Assembly (NCBI GenBank): GCA_017620025.1
Contig: JAFZRF010000015.1
Span: 1 to 39,485 of the forward strand
Reading direction: 5' to 3'
From: Ruminococcus sp.
Lineage (GTDB): Bacteria > Bacillota > Clostridia > Oscillospirales > Ruminococcaceae
Length of the DNA: 39,485 nt
Of this stretch, positions 15,099 to 22,461 are shown piece after piece (positions within the stretch are counted from its first letter, which is position 1; every line of letters starts with the position of its first letter). The translations under genes were made by a program, and so were the position numbers. Below the pieces are notes generated by a model that was given only the letters and a program-made list of their open reading frames with translations, made no database searches and was not told the origin of the DNA.

Positions 15099-16274
15099 AT
15101 GAATAGAGTCTTTGAGAATCTGAAAAAGCTGCCTGTCATAGGTCTTGTGCTGCTCGCTGTGCTGACTTCGGTGGTCGCATCTGCCGAATTCACGGATATC
15201 AAACCCGATGTATCAGCCGCAGAGGAAGCAGAGACTACGACTGCACCCGCAATCGCAACGACTGAACCGGAGATGACAACTACCGTCAAGCCTACGGCAA
15301 AGATACTCGATCCGAAGGATGAGACCCGCACGGAGGCCGTGCTCGATGTTCCCTTTATTTCCCAGACAGCAGAAGGATATCCCACCGGATGCGAGCTTGT
15401 CAGCACTTCGATGCTGCTGAAGTTCCACGGCTTCGATATCACTGCCGGAGATCTTGTAAGGAAGGGGTACATCGGTACTTCAATAGTTACTGCCGACGGT
15501 TTCGATGACGGAGAGCTCCACGGCAATGACCCGAATGAATACTTCATCGGCGACCCGCTCGATGACGGCGGCTTCGGCTGCTACAGCGGCGCTATCAACA
15601 AATGTCTTGACAACTACCTCGCAGATACGAACCTTGGACCTTCAAAGCTCGACGGCATGGAGCTCGAGGATATCTGCAAGAGATATATAAACAACGGCTA
15701 CCCCGTACTGATATGGGCAAGTATGTTCATGGAGCCCACCAGTGAAAGCCAGTTCACCTGGATACTCGAGGAAGCACAGCTGACAGCCACCACTACAACG
15801 ACAACTACTACGACTACTTCCACAACGACGACCGCAACAACAACTACCGAGACACAAACAGAAGCAGCTCCCCCGCCGGAACAGCCTGCTGCTGAACCCG
15901 CACCGGAGCAGCCTGCACCTCAGGAGCCGCCGCCGGCTGAGACTCCTCCTCCGCCTCCCGCAGAGACAGAGGCCCCTCCGGCAGAAACGGAAGCTCCTCC
16001 CGTTGAGCCCGAGACTCCCGCAGAGCCGGATACGGCTGCACCCGAATACAGCGGAGAAGCCACCTTCGGACTCACGGCCTACGCCGATGACAAGAAGTTC
16101 TTCACATGGCGCTACAACGAGCACTGTCTCGTTCTTGTGGGGTACAACGAGAAATGCTACATCTTCAACGATCCGCTCAGCGAGAAGAACACCTACTACG
16201 ACAAGGCTCTCGTTGAGAAGAGATTCGAGGAAATGGGCAAGATGGCAGTGACCATTGTTCCCGTAAGTCCATGA
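15099..16274 (+). CDS. secreted C39-like cysteine peptidase with internal Thr/Pro-rich insert
   Basis: 391 residues. An N-terminal membrane or signal segment (10-28) and a Thr-rich spacer lead to a papain-fold C39-like domain. VPFISQ (84-89) and GCEL (97-100, catalytic Cys98) open the domain. HCLVLVGY (342-349, His342) and FNDP (356-359, Asp358) close it. Between them, residues about 228-318 are an insert with a run of threonines followed by Pro/Glu/Ala repeats. It lies after the FTW strand and before the catalytic His, so the active site is split by a flexible loop of about 90 residues. The role is unknown; leader-peptide cleavage is not implied because no ABC transporter adjoins. The SD is weak (GAGAG). 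Confidence 0.8.
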   Translation: MNRVFENLKKLPVIGLVLLAVLTSVVASAEFTDIKPDVSAAEEAETTTAPAIATTEPEMTTTVKPTAKILDPKDETRTEAVLDVPFISQTAEGYPTGCELVSTSMLLKFHGFDITAGDLVRKGYIGTSIVTADGFDDGELHGNDPNEYFIGDPLDDGGFGCYSGAINKCLDNYLADTNLGPSKLDGMELEDICKRYINNGYPVLIWASMFMEPTSESQFTWILEEAQLTATTTTTTTTTTSTTTTATTTTETQTEAAPPPEQPAAEPAPEQPAPQEPPPAETPPPPPAETEAPPAETEAPPVEPETPAEPDTAAPEYSGEATFGLTAYADDKKFFTWRYNEHCLVLVGYNEKCYIFNDPLSEKNTYYDKALVEKRFEEMGKMAVTIVPVSP

Positions 16275-16283
16275 TAAAAATAC

Positions 16284-16324
16284 AAGTCCCTGTAACGATT
16301 ACTGTTACAGGGACTTATTTTTTT
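16284..16324. terminator. bidirectional intrinsic terminator
   Basis: 13-bp perfect stem (16284-16296 with 16304-16316), 7-nt loop. T-rich tracts follow on both strands: 16318-16324 for the plus strand and GTATTTTT on the minus strand. It overlaps the last codon and stop of the AraC gene and ends both converging units. Confidence 0.88.
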
Positions 16325-17085
16325 CTGTAGCGTGTGGGGGTGACTCCCACTGTCTTCTTGAACTGGCGCATGAAATGCTCCTCGTTGTCGTAGCCGCACA
16401 TAGCCGCCACCTGTGAGACGGTACAGGAGGTCTCGCTGAGTATCTCCTTTGCCTTCTCTATCTTGCTGTTGATAACGTCAGTCATGCACGATACACCGAA
16501 GAGTTCACGGTAGATGTGCTGGAAATAGGAGCGTGACATATTCACCTCTGCCGCCATTGCGTCTACGTTCCATTTCAGCTGCGGAGTGCGGTATATCTTC
16601 TCACGCAGCTCCTTCATGGCGCTGTAGTGCGGCTCGGCGGACTGCTGCATATCGCCGTATGCAGGATCGGCTGCACTGAGCAGGAGCGTCCTCAGAAGCA
16701 ATTCAAGGTTCTTTCCGCGGCGTGCGCTGAGAGAATAGAACTCCCCTGCTATGGAACGTATCAGGCGGCTGACGAGTTCCGGGTCGGCATACTTCACCGG
16801 CACTCCGGGAACAAGATTCGCCGCTTCAAGGGATTCACGGTCGCCCTCGGAAGCGAAGCATACCCAGTCACAGATAAGATGCCCGTTATCTCCGCAGATG
16901 CTGCTCTCCGTACCTCCGCCGCACAATATCAGCGTACCGGCAGGTATGTACTCCTCTGCGCCGTCAAGGGTGAAGACTGCGTCTGTTCTCGCAAGGAGCA
17001 GCATACAGCAGCCCGGCTCAGACGGAGGGCTTACCGGCTGCCACGCTTCATACACCGAGCCGTATCCGACACTCATGACATTCAT
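16315..17085 (-). CDS. AraC family transcriptional regulator
   Basis: 256 residues. The N-terminal half (about 10-100) looks like the beta-rich ligand-binding cupin of AraC regulators. The C-terminal 95 residues hold two helix-turn-helix motifs: NVDAMAAEVNMSRSYFQHIY and, further on, VSQVAAMCGYDNEEHFMRQFKK with the terminal signature GVTPTRYRKK. The ligand is unknown; family members often sense sugars. Its ATG overlaps the stop of mpg by 4 bp (ATGA), so it is translated as part of that operon rather than standing next to an obvious sugar target. The 3' end is built into the bidirectional terminator. Confidence 0.92.
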   Translation of the reverse strand: MNVMSVGYGSVYEAWQPVSPPSEPGCCMLLLARTDAVFTLDGAEEYIPAGTLILCGGGTESSICGDNGHLICDWVCFASEGDRESLEAANLVPGVPVKYADPELVSRLIRSIAGEFYSLSARRGKNLELLLRTLLLSAADPAYGDMQQSAEPHYSAMKELREKIYRTPQLKWNVDAMAAEVNMSRSYFQHIYRELFGVSCMTDVINSKIEKAKEILSETSCTVSQVAAMCGYDNEEHFMRQFKKTVGVTPTRYRKK

Positions 17086-17597
17086 ACCTTATCCTCCGCT
17101 ATAAAACGCCACGGCTTGCTTATCCACGGTTCGCCGGCATAGTCTATTCCGACTCTCGGGGCTGTCCTTATGGCCGGTCGGTATCCGTCATCCTCGATGC
17201 GGATATCATCCCTGTCCCAGCACGGAACGCCGTTGAAGCTGCCGTCTATATGCAGATACTTCGTCAGCTTTGCGGGGCCGTTATGCACCTCGCCGCAGCG
17301 TATCAGTATTCCCTGCGGCCTGCCTTCCTCGCCGGTGATTATATTCATCAGCCAGTGCATACCATAGCAGAGGTATACGTATATGATACCGGGCTCGCCG
17401 TAGAGTATCTCGGTGCGCTTGGTCCTGCCCTTTGAGGCGTGGCAGGCCTTGTCCTCCTCGCCGCCGTAGGCCTCTGTCTCGGTTATTCGCTCACGGAGCT
17501 CGGTGCCGTCGGGCAGGGTGCGTACTATTATCTTCCCCACAAGCTCGGGAGCGGCTTCCAGCACGTTACGGCTGAAAAATTCTCTTCCTATTATCAT
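17082..17597 (-). CDS. mpg: DNA-3-methyladenine glycosylase (AAG/MPG type)
   Basis: 171 residues, somewhat shorter than the typical 190-200. It removes alkylated or deaminated purines (3-methyladenine, hypoxanthine) to start base-excision repair. Family motifs are ELVGKIIVR near 18-26, the catalytic segment ETEAYGG (40-46, general base Glu), the intercalating loop region YVYLCYGMHWLMNI with the conserved Tyr, and GPAKLTKYL. It overlaps rqcH upstream (ATGA) and the araC-type gene downstream (ATGA), so the three are tightly coupled. Shortening is at the C-terminus; all motifs I know to be needed are present. Confidence 0.93.
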   Translation of the reverse strand: MIIGREFFSRNVLEAAPELVGKIIVRTLPDGTELRERITETEAYGGEEDKACHASKGRTKRTEILYGEPGIIYVYLCYGMHWLMNIITGEEGRPQGILIRCGEVHNGPAKLTKYLHIDGSFNGVPCWDRDDIRIEDDGYRPAIRTAPRVGIDYAGEPWISKPWRFIAEDKV

Positions 17598-19345
17598 ACT
17601 CTCAGCTTCTCTTCAAGCTCGGTATCGGGTTTCACGAATGCAGTCTGGTAGTTGGTGAATATAACCTTTCCCGGCTTTGCGCCGGAGGGCTTCTTCACGT
17701 AGCGGGCAAGACAGTAATCAACAGGCACAAGGCTCGAAGCCCTGCCGCGGCTGTTGACTGCCGCTATTATCGCAGCCTCCTCTATCGTCCTGTCGGGCGG
17801 GGTCTCGCCGCCGGTGACTATGATGACGTGAGAGCCGGTGATTGTCTGCGTATGGAGCCATATATCCGTCTTCTCGGCGTATTTCAGGGAGAGCTGGTCG
17901 TTCTGGTGATTGTTGCGTCCGACGAGTATGGTATATCCGTCCGAGGAGCGGTACTCTACCGGCGGGAGTGCCTTCGGTGGCTTCGTCTTGCTGCCGCCGG
18001 AGCGTATATATCCCTGCTCGCTCAGTTCAAGGCGGAGCTGAGTTATATCATTCTCGCCCGAGGCTCTTGTCAGGGCATCGAAGACGCTGTCAAGATACTG
18101 CAGCTCCTCCTGTCCCTTGTCTATCTGCTGTGCGAGGACAGACTCCGCCGTCACGCACTTCTTGTATTCGCTGTAATAGTGCTGAGCGTTCTGTGAAGGA
18201 GTCTTTCTCGGGTCGAGCTTTATCTCGACTGCAGGATTTCCCTCCTCGTAGAAATTCTCGACAACTGCCTTCTCATCGCCCTTCTGTATGCGGTACATAT
18301 TGGCAGAGATAAGGTCTCCGCAGAGCTTGAACTGTTCCTTCTCTGCGCAGGCGGAGAGCTCCTCCTGCTGCACGGAGATACGGCGTGAGGTACGGTCGGT
18401 AAGGTTCATGAGCAGCTTGAAGAGGTCGTTGGCTCTCTGCTTCGTCCTTGCGGCACGGTCACGCTCAAAGTAGAAGTAGTCAAGGAGAGCGGATGCGCTT
18501 TCATGCTCACGGGTATACATCAGCGTTCCGAACTGGGAAAGGCGGATGAAGCTGAAATCCTTCAGCATACCCTCCTTGTCGCTAACTGTGGAGAAGCAGC
18601 ACTCGCCGCCTGTGAGCTGCTCACGGGTGCGCTTTACAGTGAAGAGGAGACGGTCGAGCTGGTCGCCGTCTATGGTATCGCTCTCAATGTGCGCTCCCCT
18701 GCCGGCAAAGTATGCCCACTCACGGGCGAGCACGGGAGAGATACCCTCGAACACACGTATCAGAGCCTTAGACAGCTCTGCGGGCTGGGTCTCACGGAGG
18801 CGCTGTACTATCTGCTCCGGCTCTGCATCAAGAAAACAGAGGCGGTCGTCACGGGGCGGCATGGTGTACTGCATACCCGGGAGCACCATACGTTCACGGG
18901 ACATCTCGCCGTCAACACGCTTGATGCTGTCGATGACCCTGCCGTCCTGTCCGATGACAACGAGGTTGGAGCATCGTCCCATTATCTCACAGGCAAGGGT
19001 GACAGTAACGATATCGCCGAGTTCGTTCACGCACTCGAAGTCAAGGAAGAGTATTCGCTCAAGGCCGTCCTGACGGATGTCAATGAGCTTGCCGCTGCCG
19101 AGGCGCTTTCTCAGGAGCATACAGAACATGGGCGGGGTCTGCGGGTTGTCTACGGATTTCTCCGTTATGTGTACCCTTGCACTTCCGGCATTTGCCGATA
19201 TATATACCTTCCTGCTGCCCTGACGGGTGCGTATGGATATTATTATCTCCTCCCTTGACGGCTGGTGTATCTTTTCCACCCTGCCGCCTATAAGAGGCTG
19301 TAATTCGCTTTTTATCGCATAGAGAAATGCTCCGTCGAGAGCCAT
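17594..19345 (-). CDS. rqcH: ribosome rescue factor RqcH (NFACT family)
   Basis: 583 residues, full length. RqcH binds stalled 50S-peptidyl-tRNA complexes and adds C-terminal alanine tails that mark nascent chains for degradation; it was formerly annotated as a fibronectin-binding protein. NFACT-N covers about 1-230, a coiled-coil middle about 250-420, and NFACT-R about 440-560, with GRNNHQND and DIWLHTQ followed by GSHVIIV. At residues 96-97 the motif reads Glu-Arg (GLERIL) where the Bacillus protein has the Asp-Arg pair needed for tailing; a conservative change worth noting. ATGA overlap with mpg downstream. Confidence 0.93.
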   Translation of the reverse strand: MALDGAFLYAIKSELQPLIGGRVEKIHQPSREEIIISIRTRQGSRKVYISANAGSARVHITEKSVDNPQTPPMFCMLLRKRLGSGKLIDIRQDGLERILFLDFECVNELGDIVTVTLACEIMGRCSNLVVIGQDGRVIDSIKRVDGEMSRERMVLPGMQYTMPPRDDRLCFLDAEPEQIVQRLRETQPAELSKALIRVFEGISPVLAREWAYFAGRGAHIESDTIDGDQLDRLLFTVKRTREQLTGGECCFSTVSDKEGMLKDFSFIRLSQFGTLMYTREHESASALLDYFYFERDRAARTKQRANDLFKLLMNLTDRTSRRISVQQEELSACAEKEQFKLCGDLISANMYRIQKGDEKAVVENFYEEGNPAVEIKLDPRKTPSQNAQHYYSEYKKCVTAESVLAQQIDKGQEELQYLDSVFDALTRASGENDITQLRLELSEQGYIRSGGSKTKPPKALPPVEYRSSDGYTILVGRNNHQNDQLSLKYAEKTDIWLHTQTITGSHVIIVTGGETPPDRTIEEAAIIAAVNSRGRASSLVPVDYCLARYVKKPSGAKPGKVIFTNYQTAFVKPDTELEEKLRV

Positions 19346-19360
19346 AGGATCAGTCCTTTT

Positions 19361-20191
19361 CTAAGATATTATACGGTAGCTGAGCACCTCGAAATCTGCC
19401 TTGACAGCAAGGGACGGAAGTGCTGCAAGACGTTCCTGTTCCGTCTTTCCGGTGCGGTAGTAGTAGGGGGTCATGGAGAAGAGGCTCTGTATATCCTCCT
19501 GTGAGCCGAGTTCCATAGTAAAGGTGACACGCTCACTGCCGAGGAAGTCAAAGCCTTCGAGGTCGTAGCCCTTGACCTCGTTGCGGTAGGGTGTGTCATA
19601 TACGGCCTGCTTCAGCTCCCAGAGATGCTCCTCAGAGGGAATGGTCATTATCATGATGCCGCCGGGACGCAGTACCCTCCGGAACTCCTCCCCTGCATAG
19701 GGTGCGAACATGGTTATCAGCATATCGCAGGAGGAATCCATGACAGGCAGATGGAAGACACTTGCGGCCGCAAATGTCACTTTGCAGCGGCGCTTTGCTG
19801 CAAACTCCGCAGCCGTCTTGGATATGTCTATCCCGTACATCTCAACCGGTATGCCGGCCTCGTCAAAGGCAGCTCTTATGCCGGAGGTGTAGTAGCCCTC
19901 TCCGCAGCCTGCATCAAGCACAGTACCGCCCCTGGGGAGCAGCTTTACTGCCTGACTGCATACCGCATCACGAAGCGGGCTGTAGTAGCCCTTTTCAAGG
20001 AAATCACGGCGTGCCTGCACCATAAGGCGGTTGTCGCCGTGGACAGCCTTGCCGATGTGCTTCGAGAGCAGCAGGTTTACGTAGCCGCTGCGTGCGATAT
20101 CGAAGCTGTGCCGTGAAGGGCAGATATAGCTCCTGTCAGATATGCCAAGACACTCCCCGCATACCGGACAGGCAAGTATCATATCGCTCAT
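19361..20191 (-). CDS. rlmA: 23S rRNA (guanine-N1)-methyltransferase, RlmA type
   Basis: 276 residues. An N-terminal zinc knuckle (CPVCGECL, then ICPSRHSFD) binds rRNA and is typical of RlmA enzymes. The segment ARSGYVNLL and the SAM-binding motif LDAGCGEGYY (near 91-100) follow, with FAPYAGEEFRRVLRPGG later. RlmA-I methylates G745 and RlmA-II (TlrB) G748 in 23S rRNA hairpin 35; the subtype cannot be settled by eye. The RlmA-II form can raise tolerance to some macrolides, but that is not implied here. The start has SD GAGGTGGGG, placed on the stop codon of the upstream gene. Confidence 0.9.
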   Translation of the reverse strand: MSDMILACPVCGECLGISDRSYICPSRHSFDIARSGYVNLLLSKHIGKAVHGDNRLMVQARRDFLEKGYYSPLRDAVCSQAVKLLPRGGTVLDAGCGEGYYTSGIRAAFDEAGIPVEMYGIDISKTAAEFAAKRRCKVTFAAASVFHLPVMDSSCDMLITMFAPYAGEEFRRVLRPGGIMIMTIPSEEHLWELKQAVYDTPYRNEVKGYDLEGFDFLGSERVTFTMELGSQEDIQSLFSMTPYYYRTGKTEQERLAALPSLAVKADFEVLSYRIIS

Positions 20192-20199
20192 GCCCCACC

Positions 20200-21651
20200 T
20201 CAGATATACTCGCAGGGATCGCCGGAGCGGTCGGTTATCTCGATATCAAGCTGCGGGAACTTCTCCTCAAGCACTCTGCGGAATTCCGCAAGCACAAGAT
20301 TCTCTGTGTGGAAGTGGCCGCAGTCATAGAGCGCCAGTCCGAGGTTGTTGGCTTCGATCCAGACGCTGTGCTTGACATCGCCGGTGATATAGGCATCGCA
20401 GCCCTTTTCCGCAGCAAGTCCGAGCGTCGAGCCGCCCGAGCCTGAGCAGAAGGCAAAGCGCTTTATAGTATCCCTGCCGCCGGCTGACATACGCACATAC
20501 TCGCAGCCGAATATATCCTTCAGCAGATCGGCAAACTCACGGCGGTCGATACCCTCCTCAAGCTCGCATATCCAGCCGTAGCCGAGACCGTCGCCGGTAT
20601 CCTCGAATATCTCAGGCTCAGTGGCAAAAGCGAGCTTTTCATTAAGCCTGCAGAGAATGACTCCGTTCGTGCCGCTTACCGCCTTGTCTACGTTTGTGTG
20701 CATACACAGGGCAGAAATTCCGTTCTCCGCCAGCTTGTAGACAGGATCGCTGTAGCTGAGCTTTCTCAGCGGATCGAATATAACGGGATGATGCGAGATG
20801 ATAAGGTCTGCCGACTTGTTCTCCGCTTCATCTATGGCTCTCATATCTATATCAAGAGTCAGGAGTATCTTCCTTATATCGCTGTTCCTGCCCTCTACGA
20901 GAAGGCCTGAGTTATCCCAGCTGTCCTGCGATGCGAAGGGATAGAGAGTATCAAGATAACCGTATATCTCCGGAAGAGATACAGTATCCGTACCGTTTGA
21001 GAGCTTGTACTGCAATGCAGCTGCGTGGACGGCTTCATCATGCTTTCCGGCAGCACCGAGAGGATCTACTATCCTGCCGAAGCGCTCTGCCTCTGCAATA
21101 CGGTACTTCTTTCCGTATTCGTCATCTTCGGCAAAGAATCCGGCCAGTGCTTCGTATTCAGTCAGCTCTGTCCAGTCCTCGCTCCATCTTGCACAGATGA
21201 CAGTGTACAGTCTTCCGGCATCCGCCGCTGCACGCTCGTTCTCTATGGTGAATCCGCCGCTGTAGAGCTTACGGCGCAGCTCCTCGGCCTTCGTCATAGG
21301 CTGGAGTATCAGGCGGATATCGGGATCATGAAGCGCAGGGCAGTCATCTATGATGTCGGCGATAGTCTCGCCGCCCATACCTGCTATCACGATATCGCTC
21401 ACTCCGTCCAGCGGTACGTTCGCAAGTCCGTCGGAGAGTATCAGCTCCACCTTGTCCTCAATGCCGTACTTCTCTACGGTACGGCGTGCGGACTCGAGCG
21501 GCCCTTCCTTTATATCTGATGCAATGACTCTGCTGCATCTGCCGGATGTTATCAGTTCCGCCGCAAGCAGTGCATGATCGGTGCCTACGTCGCATACGCA
21601 GCCGCTGCCGCCCACCATTTCCGCACACAGCTTCAGTCTGTTGTCAAGCAT
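20200..21651 (-). CDS. TrmK (tRNA m1A22 methyltransferase) fused to Nif3-like protein
   Basis: 483 residues, one uninterrupted frame carrying two normally separate proteins. Residues 1 to about 215 are TrmK, which methylates A22 of tRNA: CDVGTDHALLA (20-30, SAM-binding), ASDIKEGPL, and the catalytic-region IAGMGGETI (89-97). Residues about 224-483 are a Nif3-like dinuclear-metal protein: EIYGYLDTLYPF, SWDNSGLL, SHHP (286-289) and, near the end, CGHFHTENL with further metal ligands. The Nif3 part lacks the PII-like insert of YqfO. The two genes are adjacent in many Firmicutes, so the fusion probably arose by loss of the stop and start codons. SD GGGAGG. Confidence 0.93.
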   Translation of the reverse strand: MLDNRLKLCAEMVGGSGCVCDVGTDHALLAAELITSGRCSRVIASDIKEGPLESARRTVEKYGIEDKVELILSDGLANVPLDGVSDIVIAGMGGETIADIIDDCPALHDPDIRLILQPMTKAEELRRKLYSGGFTIENERAAADAGRLYTVICARWSEDWTELTEYEALAGFFAEDDEYGKKYRIAEAERFGRIVDPLGAAGKHDEAVHAAALQYKLSNGTDTVSLPEIYGYLDTLYPFASQDSWDNSGLLVEGRNSDIRKILLTLDIDMRAIDEAENKSADLIISHHPVIFDPLRKLSYSDPVYKLAENGISALCMHTNVDKAVSGTNGVILCRLNEKLAFATEPEIFEDTGDGLGYGWICELEEGIDRREFADLLKDIFGCEYVRMSAGGRDTIKRFAFCSGSGGSTLGLAAEKGCDAYITGDVKHSVWIEANNLGLALYDCGHFHTENLVLAEFRRVLEEKFPQLDIEITDRSGDPCEYI

Positions 21652-21663
21652 AATGAACCTCCC

Positions 21664-21693
21664 AAAAAAAGAGCGTGCCGGAGTGCGGCACGC
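21664..21693 (-). terminator. intrinsic terminator abutting the SD of trmK-nif3
   Basis: Minus strand: 8-bp stem (21693-21686 with 21680-21673), loop of 5 nt, then TC and seven T residues (21670-21664). The next bases are the GGGAGG SD of trmK-nif3, so no promoter fits between them. Confidence 0.85.
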
Positions 21694-21701
21694 CGTAAGT
21701 C

Positions 21702-21905
21702 TTACGCCTTGTTAGCGAAGTAATCGTTGAGCTTAGCCACGAGAGCGTCTGCATCGGTGCCGTGAACAGCGCAGGCTTCCTCGATGGATTCTCCTCTTGA
21801 AGCGGGGCAGCCAAGGCAGTGCATACCGATCTCAAGGAAGAAGGGTGCAACCTCGAAATCTGTGTCGAGGATATCTCCGATGATGGTATCCTTTGTTATC
21901 TGCAT
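21702..21905 (-). CDS. DUF1858 domain protein
   Basis: 67 residues, a complete small DUF1858 protein: ITKDTIIGDILDTD, then FFLEIGMHCLGCPAS with the characteristic CxxC (Cys30 and Cys33), and a C-terminal helix ending in LNDYF. The domain occurs alone or fused to redox and hybrid-cluster-type proteins in anaerobes, and the CxxC is thought to be redox-active or to bind a metal or cluster. It is upstream of trmK-nif3 and separated from it by the terminator at 21664-21693. SD AAAGGATGA. Confidence 0.88.
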   Translation of the reverse strand: MQITKDTIIGDILDTDFEVAPFFLEIGMHCLGCPASRGESIEEACAVHGTDADALVAKLNDYFANKA

Positions 21906-21974
21906 TTCTTATCATCCTTTCCTATACATTGTTTTAATTTTGTCAATATCAGTTCACAAGTCTTTATATAATCC

Positions 21975-21998
21975 AAAGCACAGCCGGAGCTGTGCCTT
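21975..21998 (-). terminator. stem-loop after the zinc-ribbon gene, weak terminator
   Basis: 10-bp stem (21975-21984 with 21989-21998, one G-T pair) and a 4-nt loop. On the minus strand only TTT belongs to the stem end and no longer T-run follows, so termination strength is uncertain. Confidence 0.5.
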
Positions 21999-22014
21999 GA
22001 AATATATGCAGAGA

Positions 22015-22290
22015 TTATTCTGCGCTGAGCTTAGCGTAGCAGTCGCTGCAGTATACAGGTCTGCCGTCACGGGGCTCAAAGGGAACCTTTGCCTCGCCGC
22101 CGCAGGTAGCGCATACACCTGTGTACATAACTCTCTCAGCTCTTCCGGAGTTCTTTCTTGCGTCACGGCAAGTCTTGCATCTCTGAGGCTCATGCTCAAA
22201 GCCTTTCTCAGCATAGAACTCCTGCTCGCCTGCAGTGAATACGAACTCGTTTCCGCAATCCTTGCAGACTAAAGTCTTGTCTTCGTACAT
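22015..22290 (-). CDS. CxxC-x17-CxxC zinc-ribbon protein
   Basis: 91 residues from the ATG at 22290 (SD GAGGT). Two zinc-ribbon units are visible: Cys9/Cys12 with Cys38/Cys41, and Cys60/Cys63 with Cys81/Cys84, the latter with exactly 17 residues between the CxxC pairs, as in the small CxxC-x17-CxxC family. Such proteins are abundant in Clostridia; a nucleic-acid or ribosome-associated role is suspected but not established. A longer frame reaching 22380 would read through the tRNA-like RNA and is rejected. The tRNA-like element ends 27 nt upstream of the start and may be part of the same transcript. Confidence 0.85.
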   Translation of the reverse strand: MYEDKTLVCKDCGNEFVFTAGEQEFYAEKGFEHEPQRCKTCRDARKNSGRAERVMYTGVCATCGGEAKVPFEPRDGRPVYCSDCYAKLSAE

Positions 22291-22317
22291 TTTACAATAC
22301 CTCGCAAAAATAAAATT

Positions 22318-22405
22318 AGACCACGGCCGGACTTGCACCGGCACCTTTGATAAGACCCGGCATCGCCGGAGAAAATACAACGCTCTTGAGTTAAGCTACC
22401 CGGTC
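22318..22405 (-). ncRNA. tRNA-like RNA with aberrant loops and extended anticodon arm
   Basis: 88 nt on the minus strand that folds like a cloverleaf but is not a normal tRNA. The acceptor stem GACCGGG/CGTGGTC pairs with one G-G mismatch, followed by TA at positions 8-9. The D stem is GCTT/GAGC, with loop AACTCAA lacking the conserved GG. The T stem GCCGG/CCGGC is perfect, but its loop is TGCAAGT, with G in place of U55. In the anticodon position a longer arm forms: TTGTAT/ATCAA, a 5 by 5 internal loop, then CCGGC-GAT-GCCGG. No CCA is encoded. It could be a non-translational tRNA, a decayed tRNA or an mRNA leader of the zinc-ribbon gene. The T arm also resembles the P4 hairpin of cobalamin riboswitches, but the rest of that core is missing. 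Confidence 0.45.
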
Positions 22406-22412
22406 ATATAGT

Positions 22413-22444
22413 CTCTGTCAGCCGGCATTCACCGGCCGACAGAG
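22413..22444 (-). other. strong stem-loop after the DivIVA-like gene
   Basis: 13-bp stem (22432-22444 with 22413-22425, one G-T pair) and a 6-nt loop, 18 bp downstream of the DivIVA-like stop and 8 bp upstream of the tRNA-like RNA. No T-run follows on the minus strand. It may be a 3' stabiliser, a processing site or a poor terminator. Confidence 0.6.
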
Positions 22445-22461
22445 TAAAGATCGGGTTTGTA

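Noticed and set aside
21906-21960. Promoter of DUF1858 with TTGACA
   Set aside because: The only TATA-like hexamer (TATAGG) is 14 bp away, which is too short; no convincing sigma-A promoter was found.
22318-22360. Cobalamin riboswitch
   Set aside because: Only the P4-like hairpin (GCCGG-TGCAAGT-CCGGC) matches; the GGGAA junction and the CCGCCACTG box are absent, and the element is too short.
22318-22405. Normal class II tRNA (Leu/Ser)
   Set aside because: The length fits, but no 5-bp anticodon stem with a 7-nt loop can be drawn, and D- and T-loop contacts are lost.
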